From Halomonas sp. BDJS001 (GTDB taxonomy: Bacteria > Pseudomonadota > Gammaproteobacteria > Pseudomonadales > Halomonadaceae), in the NCBI RefSeq assembly GCF_026104355.1, contig NZ_CP110535.1, positions 1,426,001 through 1,490,000 on the forward strand: a stretch of 64,000 bases of DNA. The letters are read 5' to 3'. Position numbers and translations under genes: made by a program. Below the pieces are notes generated by a model, which did not search any database, was not told the DNA's origin, and worked only from the letters and a program-made list of their open reading frames with translations. Below are positions 1 through 8,622 of the stretch, piece after piece. Every line of letters starts with the position of its first letter. Within the stretch, counting starts at the first letter, position 1.

Positions 1-1191
1 ATGGCTTTTCTCCGTGGCGAAATCCTTGAGTCGGTCGCTTGCCGTATAGCGGGCAGGTAAGTCAGAGATTAGCTGCGAGAGGTTAATCCCTCGTTGGGCG
101 GCCATCACCATCAAAGTAAGGGCGGGGAGCAGCGCATCACGGGTGGGTAGGGCGGCTAATTGACGACCATCGCTCTCCAGTCTGCTTCCCAATAGAAAAC
201 CACCGTTGGCTTCAAACCCAGCCACTCGCGTAAACCGCTTACTGAGCTTAGCCATACTGTCCAATACATACGGTGAACCAATGCGCGTGCGCTCAACTAG
301 CTGGAAGGCACCGCAGGCTTCTATCGCTGTATTGCAGCTTACCGGCACAGCCAGCGCTTCGATTCCCAATGCACGGGCGCAGAGTAACCCGACAATATCA
401 CCACGCTGCCACGTACCCGTTTCATCTCCAAGCAATGGGCGATCTCCATCGCCATCGGTAGAAAGCAGGGCTTGTAGTTGGTGTTGGTTTGCCCAGGCAC
501 GCCCTTGAGCCTGATCCTCGTCGCTAACGGCCTCGGTATCTACAGGCACAAAGGCTTCGCTGCGGCCTAGTACCACTACATCCGCACCTAACTCGCTCAA
601 AATATGCGCATTCAAATCGCGCCCTGCGGCCGAGTGTTGGTACAAGCCTACCCGCCAACCTTTTAATGGCTCACCTGGAAACCATGCAGTGAAGCGCTGG
701 GAGTATGCCTTATTAGCTGCTTCAGAGACCTCGCTGCGCGTCGGCGGAGGTAGTGGAGGCATTGCTGCCTCGGCATTAAGAATGGCGGTTTCATCAGCTT
801 TGGTGATCTCGCCATCGGGGCGATAAAACTTGATGCCGTTCCGGTCAAACGGGATATGGCTGCCAGTGATCATGATGCAGGGTACGTCATCCTCCATTGC
901 CTTTAATGCCAGAGCGGGCGTTGGCAATATACCGTAATCATCCACTTCCACTCCCAGCGTATGGGCCGCACTGGTACAGGCGGCTGCCATCGCCGGGCTG
1001 CTGGGGCGGCGATCCATGCCTAGCGCAATACGTTCTACTGGAAAAGAGTCCCGCATGGCGGTAATAAAGGCCACGGTGAAAGCTGCACATACTTCATCGG
1101 TAAACTGTTCAACCAGCCCTCGTGCGCCGCTGGTACCAAAAGCAATGCCGCTGTCATGAATAATCGCGGTAGTCGAACGTATTGAACTCAA
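1..1191 (-). CDS. Phosphomannomutase (partial, 3' end outside window)
   Basis: Predicted phosphohexomutase converting mannose-6-phosphate to mannose-1-phosphate, the step before ManC at 14751. The reading frame is open from a TTG at 1191 to the window edge (397 codons; the family is about 450-460), so the C-terminus is missing. I chose TTG because AGGAG lies 7 bases upstream and no in-frame ATG precedes the conserved start (AFGTSGARG near residue 20). The phosphoserine loop reads TGSHIP rather than the usual TASHNP, followed by FDRNGIKF. The metal loop STDGDGDRPL and the sugar-binding loop GFEANGGFLL are present. It could act on glucose as well; substrate choice is inferred from the GDP-mannose genes nearby. 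Confidence 0.85.
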   Translation of the reverse strand, partial: MSSIRSTTAIIHDSGIAFGTSGARGLVEQFTDEVCAAFTVAFITAMRDSFPVERIALGMDRRPSSPAMAAACTSAAHTLGVEVDDYGILPTPALALKAMEDDVPCIMITGSHIPFDRNGIKFYRPDGEITKADETAILNAEAAMPPLPPPTRSEVSEAANKAYSQRFTAWFPGEPLKGWRVGLYQHSAAGRDLNAHILSELGADVVVLGRSEAFVPVDTEAVSDEDQAQGRAWANQHQLQALLSTDGDGDRPLLGDETGTWQRGDIVGLLCARALGIEALAVPVSCNTAIEACGAFQLVERTRIGSPYVLDSMAKLSKRFTRVAGFEANGGFLLGSRLESDGRQLAALPTRDALLPALTLMVMAAQRGINLSQLISDLPARYTASDRLKDFATEKSH

Positions 1192-1295
1192 TGTATTTCT
1201 CCTGGGAAAGTGCTTGCAGTGAGTTTAACACCCTAGGTGGGAAGCGCTACGGGCGCTTTGATCGCTGAAGCGATCAGGAAAAATGGCTACTAAGA

Positions 1296-1325
1296 CAAAA
1301 AATGGCCCCCGCAAGCGGAGGCCAT
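1296..1325 (-). terminator. Rho-independent terminator of the nuclease gene
   Basis: On the minus strand a GC-rich hairpin (ATGGCC arms, one mismatch, CCGC inner stem) is followed by a run of six T, 22 bases past the stop codon at 1347. Confidence 0.75.
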
Positions 1326-1346
1326 CTCAAACGGTAGTACGTTTAA

Positions 1347-4300
1347 TTAGGCTTCAGCGAGGCCTAAGTTCAGACCTACTAAGATAGGGTCATGGTCTGA
1401 ACTACGGAACGCGTCGTCGGCGTATAGATTGTCATCCTGACGATCATTAGTGAAGTCGGTGTTGTAGTCCAACGCCGATGCCTCATCCGCATTGATGTGC
1501 CAGGTCGTGGTTCCTGTGACTTGGCCTGCCAGAGATTCACTGGCTAACGCATGATCCAAAGAGCCCCAGAAGCCATCAAAGACGTAGCTATAGTCATCGT
1601 CAAGCAGATCATAGCCAGCATTCTTCAGTGTCGTGATGGGGTCTTCCATGGCATAAGCATTCAAGTCGCCCAGAATCAGCACGTCGCTGTCATCGCTACC
1701 GGTGGGCTTGGTGCCAAGCCATTCGAGCAGCTCCTCTGCGGCCTTAACGCGGGTAGGATTATTATTCGCCTGGCCATCGCCAATGGCATCTTCGCCGTTA
1801 ACCACACTGCCTTTGGATTTAAAATGGTTTACGACGACAGAGAATTCCTCCCCATTGCCATCCACAAAGGTTTGCATCACCGGTGCACGGTTTGCAGTAG
1901 TGAAAGCCCCATCGGTTTTAGTGGCTGCAGCGCCGTTAGGTGTCACCGCCTGGCTGTTGTAGATGACCCCAACCGCAATGGCATCATCACCAGGGCTAGT
2001 GGTGTTGCCATCCCCATCTTCAGGGACGGTAAAAGCCCAAGTGACACCCTGAATGTTTTTATCCTGCACATCTGCATTCAGCGCATCAACCAACGTTGCA
2101 ATGGCGCTATCGTCACCATAGCCGTTGTTCTCGATTTCCATGAGCCCCACCACATCAGCACCGCTGGTATTAATGGCCTCAACGATTTTGGCTTCCTGAC
2201 GGGCAAACTCTTCAGCATTATTGGCCCCGCGAGGATCATGCAGAGTGCCATTTAAGGTCTCTGTTTTCTTGCCGTTCTCATTCAGCGTAGTGAAGTAGTT
2301 CAGAACATTGAACGATGCGGCCGTAATATCGGCGTCACCCAGGGCATCTGTATCAGGTGTTTCCGGGCGCGCTGGGCCGGTAAAGTCCAGACCTTCGACG
2401 TTTTGGACTTTCCACTCCTCGAAGTTGTAATCAAGTACCCCTTCGAGTACTTGCAGCTCATCGCCACCACGCAGTGGGTTAGTGGCTGAAAGCTCTTCAC
2501 CATTGCGCCCATAGATAATCGGGTCGGGGTTTTGTGAGGAGTTCGCGTCATCGATTTTGATGGTACGTGCCTCGGCATCTTCAAGCCAGGCGCTATAAGC
2601 TTCTACGTCAGGTGCATTGACTTCCGTGAACTGTTCTAAGCGGCCTCCTGATGAAAGCGTGACTTCGCCATAACGGCCCAGCTCGTAAAGCTCGGTAACG
2701 ACCAATGGCTCACCCTCCAGCGCTTCTATGGCGACCCGCATACCTTCAAAGGCTTCCAGGCCTTGTTTGTCGGTAAACGGCATGATGATACGCTGGCTTT
2801 CGGGCAAGGGCAGGTTGTTGTCCAGAACCTCCAGACTATTGCGTTCGGCGGTTAGCTGGGTCTTCTCGAAATACTCTGAGACCTTACCACTGATGCGAAT
2901 CTGATCACCGGCAGCGAGCTGATCCAACCACTCACCACTGCCGCTGCCCGCGTAGACGAATATACCTTCTGATGTTTCTGCATTATCGTCGTTATCGCTA
3001 TCTTCCTCTTGCAGGAAAAAGCCGTCCAAACCAGGGGTTACCATGGTGACGATGGCTTCAAGCGTCACTTCTTCATCTAGCAGAGGGCTGACATCGCCCT
3101 CGCCCTGCACCGCAGAGATCAGCGTAATATCGACCTGAGGCTCATTAGCCAGGCCCGGTGACGCGACGGCGGGTACATCGTCATTTTTACCACCCAGGGC
3201 ATCGGAGCTGACTGCCCCGTTACTCTGAGTGGTCGTAAATGCCTGTAGATCTACATCCCATGAAGCAGCGTCAAATCCATCGGTATCTGGATAAGCTTCC
3301 ATCGCCACTTGGTTGCCGTCAACACGCGGGTCGCCTTGCCATAGGGTTACGGCATCGCCACCACCACCCAGGCCTGAAGCGTCCTCGGCATAGCCAATTT
3401 TTAGACTATCGATATTTGGTAAGTTGCTCCACGCTGCGCGGAACTCTGCGACAGATTCGGCGTTGCCATCCACCATGACAATGGCCGATTCCCCTGGGGC
3501 AAGTGATGTTAATCCTTGAATTTCGACGGCATCCACGGGGTCGGCGCTGTCATCGTCGTAATAAAGTGACTGAGCGGAAAAGTCCAACGTTTCGTTAGAG
3601 CGGTTGGTAATTTCGAACCAGTCTTCGGTGATGTCGGTTCCACTCTGGCCTGACCATATCTCAGTAATGGCCAAACCAATATCGCGCTCGCCAGGTACAT
3701 AAATGGCTTCCATCGTGCCTACATGAAAGTCAGTGGTGGCATTGGTAGGCAGCATATCTTGCTCAAAAGACCAATTTGCCGGGTTGCCAATTGCGCTTAA
3801 TAGCTCATCTGCTGTGCCGAAGCCATCGCCGCTAAAGGCGGCATTGCGGGCACTGCCAACAGCAACCGCTGTTACACCCTCTTCGAGGCCAGGAGGAAGG
3901 GCGGAGTTGTTGGAGGAGTCTGCGGTGTCCTGCCACTCATTGCTGTTGGTTTGAGCCGCGTAGATAAACGTTGGGTCGCTAGCCTCACCGACGAAAGCCA
4001 GTACTTGGTCACCACTGACCGAAAGGTTGAAGCCGTTATTACCCACTTCGCTGCTGTTAGCAGTGGTGAATTGCGAAGAATCTGCAGTGTAAGTAACAAC
4101 TGTGCCTGCAGATACGCCGCCTTCAGGCGCTGTCCACTTAACGGCGCCTTCACTGGAACGGAAACCATCGCCTGCCCAACCGGAATCGGTAAAGGTGATT
4201 TCCGCGCCTTCGCTGATGCCCTTTAGCGCCACAAACTGGAAGGTTTTTTCGCTACCTCCGACCGAGGTAATCGCAATATCACCGGCCTGTGGTGAGAAGT

Positions 4301-5909
4301 CAGGTAAGGTAAATTCAATATCAGTGCTGATAAAGCGCTGCTGTTCGGCGGGCAGATCTTTAGACTCTTGGCCGTCCTCTAACCAATCCACCGTACCGCT
4401 ATCAAACAGAACGCTCGCGGTAGCGCCCGACTCTGTGATGGAAACATCGAAAAGTGATTCCGGCTTCGCTGTTAGTGCGTCCGGTAGGGTATTGAGATCG
4501 GGGCCGTCTATTTCACGAACGGCATAGTCGCCATCCCACAGGTAAAGACCAAAACCTACGTCATCATCATCGTTAACCGGGCCTGCCAATATCAGATAAC
4601 CCTCATCGCCAGCAGGCTCAATAGAGCGCACCGCACGACCATCCAGGTCTAAACGCAGGGGGGCACCAAAAGTTGCTTCGCTAGCCTCACCAGCGACCAG
4701 ATCAATCGCGTTTTCTACCGGTATTAATTGTGCAAAACCATTATCCAGCGGCGAGCGTAGGCCGAGATAAAGGGAGTCACCGATAAAGGCTGCACCTTCA
4801 ACATTGATCCCTAACGAGAGGCTCAGCGCATTTTCACCAAGCCCATGGCCATTTTGGGCATCCCAGTCGTTAAGTTGGCTGGCTAAATCGGTAAACCGGC
4901 CCGTCACCTCGATGCTCAAACTCTCAGCGCTATCACCGGTCACTTCAGTGGCGAAAATCATCGAACGCTGGCTGCTCTCATGGGAGCCTAACCAGTAGTG
5001 GGTACCTTGGTAAGTCGCCACTGCTTCCAAATCCACTTCTTGGGTGTCATTCAAACCCAGGGCATCATTCAGGTTGATTTCCGCTAGAGGAGCGCCGTCA
5101 CTGTCGCGCTCATAGAGGCGTAGCACTTGGTCTTCATCATCCGCCACCAGCATTAAACCCTCACCTACTGCAATTGCTGCTGAAGCGTCAGAAGTGCCCG
5201 TGTGGTAGCGCTCTCCCAGATTGAAGTTTGGGTTGCTTGGCTCTGTTGGCTCTTCAGGCTCTGTTGGTTCTTCAGGTTCTTCAGGTTCTTCAGGTTCTTC
5301 AGGTTCTTCAGGTTCACCTGGCTCCTCTAGCTCACTCTCAAGCTGCTCAATATAACGACTCAGTAGCGATTCAACATCATCCACGCTGGAGCCATCGCCG
5401 ATCAAAGGAGCTAATACACGTGCTGGTTGCTGTTCAATGCTTTCGCTGCCGTTAAAAAATGCTGCGGCAAGTTCCTCACGAGACAGCCCATCTGCCAGCA
5501 GCGCTGACCAGTACATTAAGCCTTCTGGGTCAGGCTCACGGTTCAGAGCGCTGTTGTAGAGCTGATTTAGCCAAGTAGTATCGTTTAAGTCGGAAACGAT
5601 GGTTTCGAACTCATTAGACGCTTGAAAACTATTAGAAATCTCTTCTAAAGCTAAGCCGTTGCGGTACTCATTGACCCAGTACGCGAGGCCTGCAGGGTCT
5701 GCCGTACGTAATAGGTGAACACTATAGAGTGTAATAATAGGTTGGATTTGTAGCTGAAATTCATTGCTGGTTACTATTGAGTCAAGAATGGTCGATACAT
5801 CGGCCGTTCCGTTATCCAGTGCGGCAGTCCAATAATTAGCGCCAGCCTGATCCGGCTCCCGCAACAGAATATCGCGATATAACGTAGCAACAAGCTCAAA
5901 ATTGGTCAT
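1347..5909 (-). CDS. Secreted ExeM/NucH-type nuclease with N-terminal DUF4214 repeats
   Basis: 1,520 residues. Order: three DUF4214-type units at about 1-160 (LY..iLlRepD.aG..YW); a Glu/Pro linker at about 190-225; a DUF3616-like beta-propeller-like region to about 530; lamin-tail-like segments at about 550-900; an OB-fold-like stretch at about 940-1050; and an endonuclease/exonuclease/phosphatase domain at about 1195-1515 with SFNVLNYF, GLMEIENN, LGDLNAYA and SSDHDPI. Predicted role: extracellular DNA degradation. There is no Sec signal peptide, which fits type I secretion through the exporter at 8623-13216. The start has GAGGG about 8 bases upstream. It is divergent from the 5'-nucleotidase, which could take the nucleotides it releases. 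The C-terminus ends in alanine, as in the other N-terminal DUF4214 proteins here. Confidence 0.85.
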   Translation of the reverse strand: MTNFELVATLYRDILLREPDQAGANYWTAALDNGTADVSTILDSIVTSNEFQLQIQPIITLYSVHLLRTADPAGLAYWVNEYRNGLALEEISNSFQASNEFETIVSDLNDTTWLNQLYNSALNREPDPEGLMYWSALLADGLSREELAAAFFNGSESIEQQPARVLAPLIGDGSSVDDVESLLSRYIEQLESELEEPGEPEEPEEPEEPEEPEEPTEPEEPTEPSNPNFNLGERYHTGTSDASAAIAVGEGLMLVADDEDQVLRLYERDSDGAPLAEINLNDALGLNDTQEVDLEAVATYQGTHYWLGSHESSQRSMIFATEVTGDSAESLSIEVTGRFTDLASQLNDWDAQNGHGLGENALSLSLGINVEGAAFIGDSLYLGLRSPLDNGFAQLIPVENAIDLVAGEASEATFGAPLRLDLDGRAVRSIEPAGDEGYLILAGPVNDDDDVGFGLYLWDGDYAVREIDGPDLNTLPDALTAKPESLFDVSITESGATASVLFDSGTVDWLEDGQESKDLPAEQQRFISTDIEFTLPDFSPQAGDIAITSVGGSEKTFQFVALKGISEGAEITFTDSGWAGDGFRSSEGAVKWTAPEGGVSAGTVVTYTADSSQFTTANSSEVGNNGFNLSVSGDQVLAFVGEASDPTFIYAAQTNSNEWQDTADSSNNSALPPGLEEGVTAVAVGSARNAAFSGDGFGTADELLSAIGNPANWSFEQDMLPTNATTDFHVGTMEAIYVPGERDIGLAITEIWSGQSGTDITEDWFEITNRSNETLDFSAQSLYYDDDSADPVDAVEIQGLTSLAPGESAIVMVDGNAESVAEFRAAWSNLPNIDSLKIGYAEDASGLGGGGDAVTLWQGDPRVDGNQVAMEAYPDTDGFDAASWDVDLQAFTTTQSNGAVSSDALGGKNDDVPAVASPGLANEPQVDITLISAVQGEGDVSPLLDEEVTLEAIVTMVTPGLDGFFLQEEDSDNDDNAETSEGIFVYAGSGSGEWLDQLAAGDQIRISGKVSEYFEKTQLTAERNSLEVLDNNLPLPESQRIIMPFTDKQGLEAFEGMRVAIEALEGEPLVVTELYELGRYGEVTLSSGGRLEQFTEVNAPDVEAYSAWLEDAEARTIKIDDANSSQNPDPIIYGRNGEELSATNPLRGGDELQVLEGVLDYNFEEWKVQNVEGLDFTGPARPETPDTDALGDADITAASFNVLNYFTTLNENGKKTETLNGTLHDPRGANNAEEFARQEAKIVEAINTSGADVVGLMEIENNGYGDDSAIATLVDALNADVQDKNIQGVTWAFTVPEDGDGNTTSPGDDAIAVGVIYNSQAVTPNGAAATKTDGAFTTANRAPVMQTFVDGNGEEFSVVVNHFKSKGSVVNGEDAIGDGQANNNPTRVKAAEELLEWLGTKPTGSDDSDVLILGDLNAYAMEDPITTLKNAGYDLLDDDYSYVFDGFWGSLDHALASESLAGQVTGTTTWHINADEASALDYNTDFTNDRQDDNLYADDAFRSSDHDPILVGLNLGLAEA
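5246..5330 (-). repeat. 9-bp coding tandem repeat (Glu-Glu-Pro linker)
   Basis: A run of near-perfect 9-base units (TTCTTCAGG on the plus strand) encodes the EEP linker between the DUF4214 block and the catalytic part of the nuclease. Copy number may vary in frame. Confidence 0.7.
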
Positions 5910-6126
5910 TTAACCAGCCCTCACAGGATCAATAGAAAAGTTGAATGTATTACTAAGTCATAGCAATCAAATGACTTAAATGTTTTATTTTTATGATGCT
6001 TGGATGACAAAGAAATTGCTAACAACGTGAAAATGCTTTTTCTTTAAAGCGTCATGTATTTGCAATGGTTGGCTGCGTAATCTCACGTTTGCCTATTTTT
6101 TCCACTGATTAAAAAAGGGAATCGCC
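5910..6126. promoter_or_regulatory. Divergent promoter region
   Basis: AT-rich 217-base gap between the start codons of the nuclease and the 5'-nucleotidase. Both promoters must lie here, but I could not assign convincing -35/-10 pairs or a Pho-box-like repeat by eye. Confidence 0.5.
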
Positions 6127-8466
6127 ATGAGTAACTTCCAACTTCAACTCCTACACGCAGCCGATATGGAAGGGGGAGGGGGAGACCTGCTTAATGCACC
6201 CAATTTCATCTCTATTGTGGATCACTTAGAAGACCAATACGCCAACTCGCTGTTTGTCAGCTCGGGAGATTTAGTTTTGCCTGGGCCATACTTGAATGCC
6301 GCCGCTGATTCAAGTCTGCAAGCGGCTTTCCAAGCAGCGGTTGAAGAGATTTATGGGCTGGAAGCCGGTTCTATGAGCGGTATCACGGCAGCCTCTGGGC
6401 GCGTTGAGACTCTATTGATGGATCTGGTAGACGCGGCGGCCGTGACATTGGGCAATCACGAATTTGATTTGGGCACCGGGCTTATCGAAGCAATGATTGC
6501 TTCGGTTGTGAACGGTGACTCCGCGGCCGACATTGAATGGTTAGGCTCACAATTCCCTTACCTCTCAGCCAATCTGGATTTCTCCGGCGATGCCGCATTA
6601 AGTGAGCTGTCGACTAATGAGTTGTTAAATCAAGATGCTTTTCAAGCCACCTTGGAGGAACTGCTGGCGGGCGCTAACAAACCTAAGCTCGCTCCGGCGG
6701 TGATTGCCGAGCGTGGTGGGGAGAAAATCGGCATTATTGGCGTAACTACCCAAATTCTGGAGAGCATCTCTTCACCTGGCGATGTAGACGTGCTGACTGG
6801 TGGCAGCAATGACATGCAAGCCCTGGCAGACATTATTCAGCCTGTCATTGATGACCTTGAGGCGCAAGGCATCAATAAAATCATCCTCAGCTCGCACCTT
6901 CAGCAAATTCAGTTTGAAGAGGAGTTAGCGACACTGCTGGACGGTGTAGATATTGTGATAGCGGGTGGTTCAAATAGCCTGTTGGCAGATCAAGAAGATC
7001 AAGACCGTGGCTTATTTCCGGGGGCCGGCGAGCCCTATGACACTTACCCCATCGTTACCCAGGACGCTTCAGGTAACGATGTAGTCGTCGTTAATACTGA
7101 TGGGGGCTGGCGCTACGTTGCCGAACTGGTGGTGGAGTTTGACGAACAGGGGCGAATTATTGTCGATTCCATTGACGAGAGCACGTCCGGTGTTTACGCC
7201 ACTACTGACGAGCAAGTGGAAGCGTTATGGGGTGACTTGGCAAGTGCCTTTGCCGAAGGCACCAAGGGCAATATTGCTAATGATTTAGTCGGCTCAGTGG
7301 GTGAATTTGTCGCTGAACAAGATGGTAACATTCTTGGCTTAACCGACGTTTATCTGGTCGGTGAGCGGGAAGCGGTGCGCACCGAAGAAACCAATCTGGG
7401 TAATCTGACAGCCGATGCCAACCTCTGGTATGCCAAACAAGTGGACGAAGACGTCGTGGTGTCGTTCAAAAATGGCGGTGGTATCCGTGAACCGATTGGT
7501 AATGTCGTAGTAGAAGGGAGCGATAGCGAGCCAAGCTACCAACCACCAGGTGCCAATCCCGCTATCGGCAAGCCAGAAGGGGGCGTATCCCAATTAGATG
7601 CAGCCTCTTCGCTGCGTTTCAATAACGATTTGACCATCCTGAGCGTCACGCGCAGCAAACTGCTGGAAATTCTGGAACACGCGGTCGCTGCTTCGGCACC
7701 AGGTGTCACCGCAGGTCAGTTCGCCCAGGTGGGGGGTATTCAGTACAGCTATGATGCCAGCCAACCTGCTGGCGAGCGCATTCAAAATGCGGTCATTGTC
7801 AACGAAGATGGCAGTGCCAACGATGTACTCGCCGCCAATGGCCGCCTGGTAGGTAGTGCTGAAGAGACTGTCAAAGTCGTTACACTAGGCTTTTTGGCCG
7901 ACGGCGGCGACGGCTATCCGCTGGGTGAAGACAGCTACCAAGACCGGGTAGATCTTATGAGCGCCTTCGAGAATGACGGCCTGTTTGATTTCGCTGACAA
8001 AGGCACTGAGCAGGATGCCTTTGCTGAATACATGGCCAGCATGTTCAGCGAAACACCGTTTAGTGAAGAAGAAACCCCCGTTAGCGAAGACCTGCGAATC
8101 CAAAACCTTGGTGAGCGCTCTGACGCTATTTTCGAGGCACCCGTGGGTCCGCTATTGCGCCTTTATGACGCAGCCTTTGACCGCGATGCAGACGGGAAAG
8201 GGCTGGGCTACTGGGTGGATGTGAAAGGGGCTACGGGATTAGGTGATATTGCTAATAGCTTTATCGCCTCTGCTGAGTTCAGTGGTCAACACGGGAATCT
8301 AGAAGATGAGATCTTTGTTGAACTGATGTATTCGAATGTACTCGAAAGAGAGGCTGATTCAGCAGGGAAAGAGTACTGGCTGAATCAGTTGGATAATGGT
8401 GTCGATCGAGGCACCGTAATGGTTGGTTTTACAGAGTCAGATGAGAGCATGATGCTGTTTGGGTAG
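6127..8466 (+). CDS. Secreted 5'-nucleotidase/metallophosphoesterase with C-terminal DUF4214
   Basis: 779 residues. The N-terminal metallophosphatase domain (about 1-340) has the metal-binding motif LGNHEFDLG near residue 110. The 5'-nucleotidase C-terminal domain (about 385-620) has FKNGGGIR near 449, the substrate-binding motif. Two DUF4214 units occupy about 670-775, and the protein ends in MMLFG. Predicted reaction: removal of phosphate from extracellular nucleotides. There is no N-terminal signal peptide; the start MSNFQLQLLHAAD enters the domain directly, so export through the nearby type I system is inferred. The ATG follows AAAGGGA. The divergent nuclease suggests a joint role in using extracellular DNA. 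Confidence 0.88.
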   Translation: MSNFQLQLLHAADMEGGGGDLLNAPNFISIVDHLEDQYANSLFVSSGDLVLPGPYLNAAADSSLQAAFQAAVEEIYGLEAGSMSGITAASGRVETLLMDLVDAAAVTLGNHEFDLGTGLIEAMIASVVNGDSAADIEWLGSQFPYLSANLDFSGDAALSELSTNELLNQDAFQATLEELLAGANKPKLAPAVIAERGGEKIGIIGVTTQILESISSPGDVDVLTGGSNDMQALADIIQPVIDDLEAQGINKIILSSHLQQIQFEEELATLLDGVDIVIAGGSNSLLADQEDQDRGLFPGAGEPYDTYPIVTQDASGNDVVVVNTDGGWRYVAELVVEFDEQGRIIVDSIDESTSGVYATTDEQVEALWGDLASAFAEGTKGNIANDLVGSVGEFVAEQDGNILGLTDVYLVGEREAVRTEETNLGNLTADANLWYAKQVDEDVVVSFKNGGGIREPIGNVVVEGSDSEPSYQPPGANPAIGKPEGGVSQLDAASSLRFNNDLTILSVTRSKLLEILEHAVAASAPGVTAGQFAQVGGIQYSYDASQPAGERIQNAVIVNEDGSANDVLAANGRLVGSAEETVKVVTLGFLADGGDGYPLGEDSYQDRVDLMSAFENDGLFDFADKGTEQDAFAEYMASMFSETPFSEEETPVSEDLRIQNLGERSDAIFEAPVGPLLRLYDAAFDRDADGKGLGYWVDVKGATGLGDIANSFIASAEFSGQHGNLEDEIFVELMYSNVLEREADSAGKEYWLNQLDNGVDRGTVMVGFTESDESMMLFG

Positions 8467-8536
8467 TGATTTATTTGCAGGACTTAGGTTGATAGATAGA
8501 TAAACTCGACCCCCGTCAGGCAGTTTTAACTCTCAT

Positions 8537-8570
8537 AACGCCCCTACCCTAGGCAGGGGCGTTTCTGTTA
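8537..8570 (+). terminator. Rho-independent terminator after the 5'-nucleotidase gene
   Basis: Perfect 9-bp stem (AACGCCCCT/AGGGGCGTT, 9-base loop) followed by TCTGTT. It separates the nucleotidase from the secretion operon. Confidence 0.8.
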
Positions 8571-8622
8571 TGCTGCCGCGATAATCTTCGTGTGACTTCT
8601 TTGATTCAACGGTGACCCCTCC

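Noticed and set aside
1551-2255. 234-codon plus-strand frame opposite the nuclease gene
   Set aside because: Antisense to the well-supported endonuclease domain; no recognisable domain and no ribosome-binding site.
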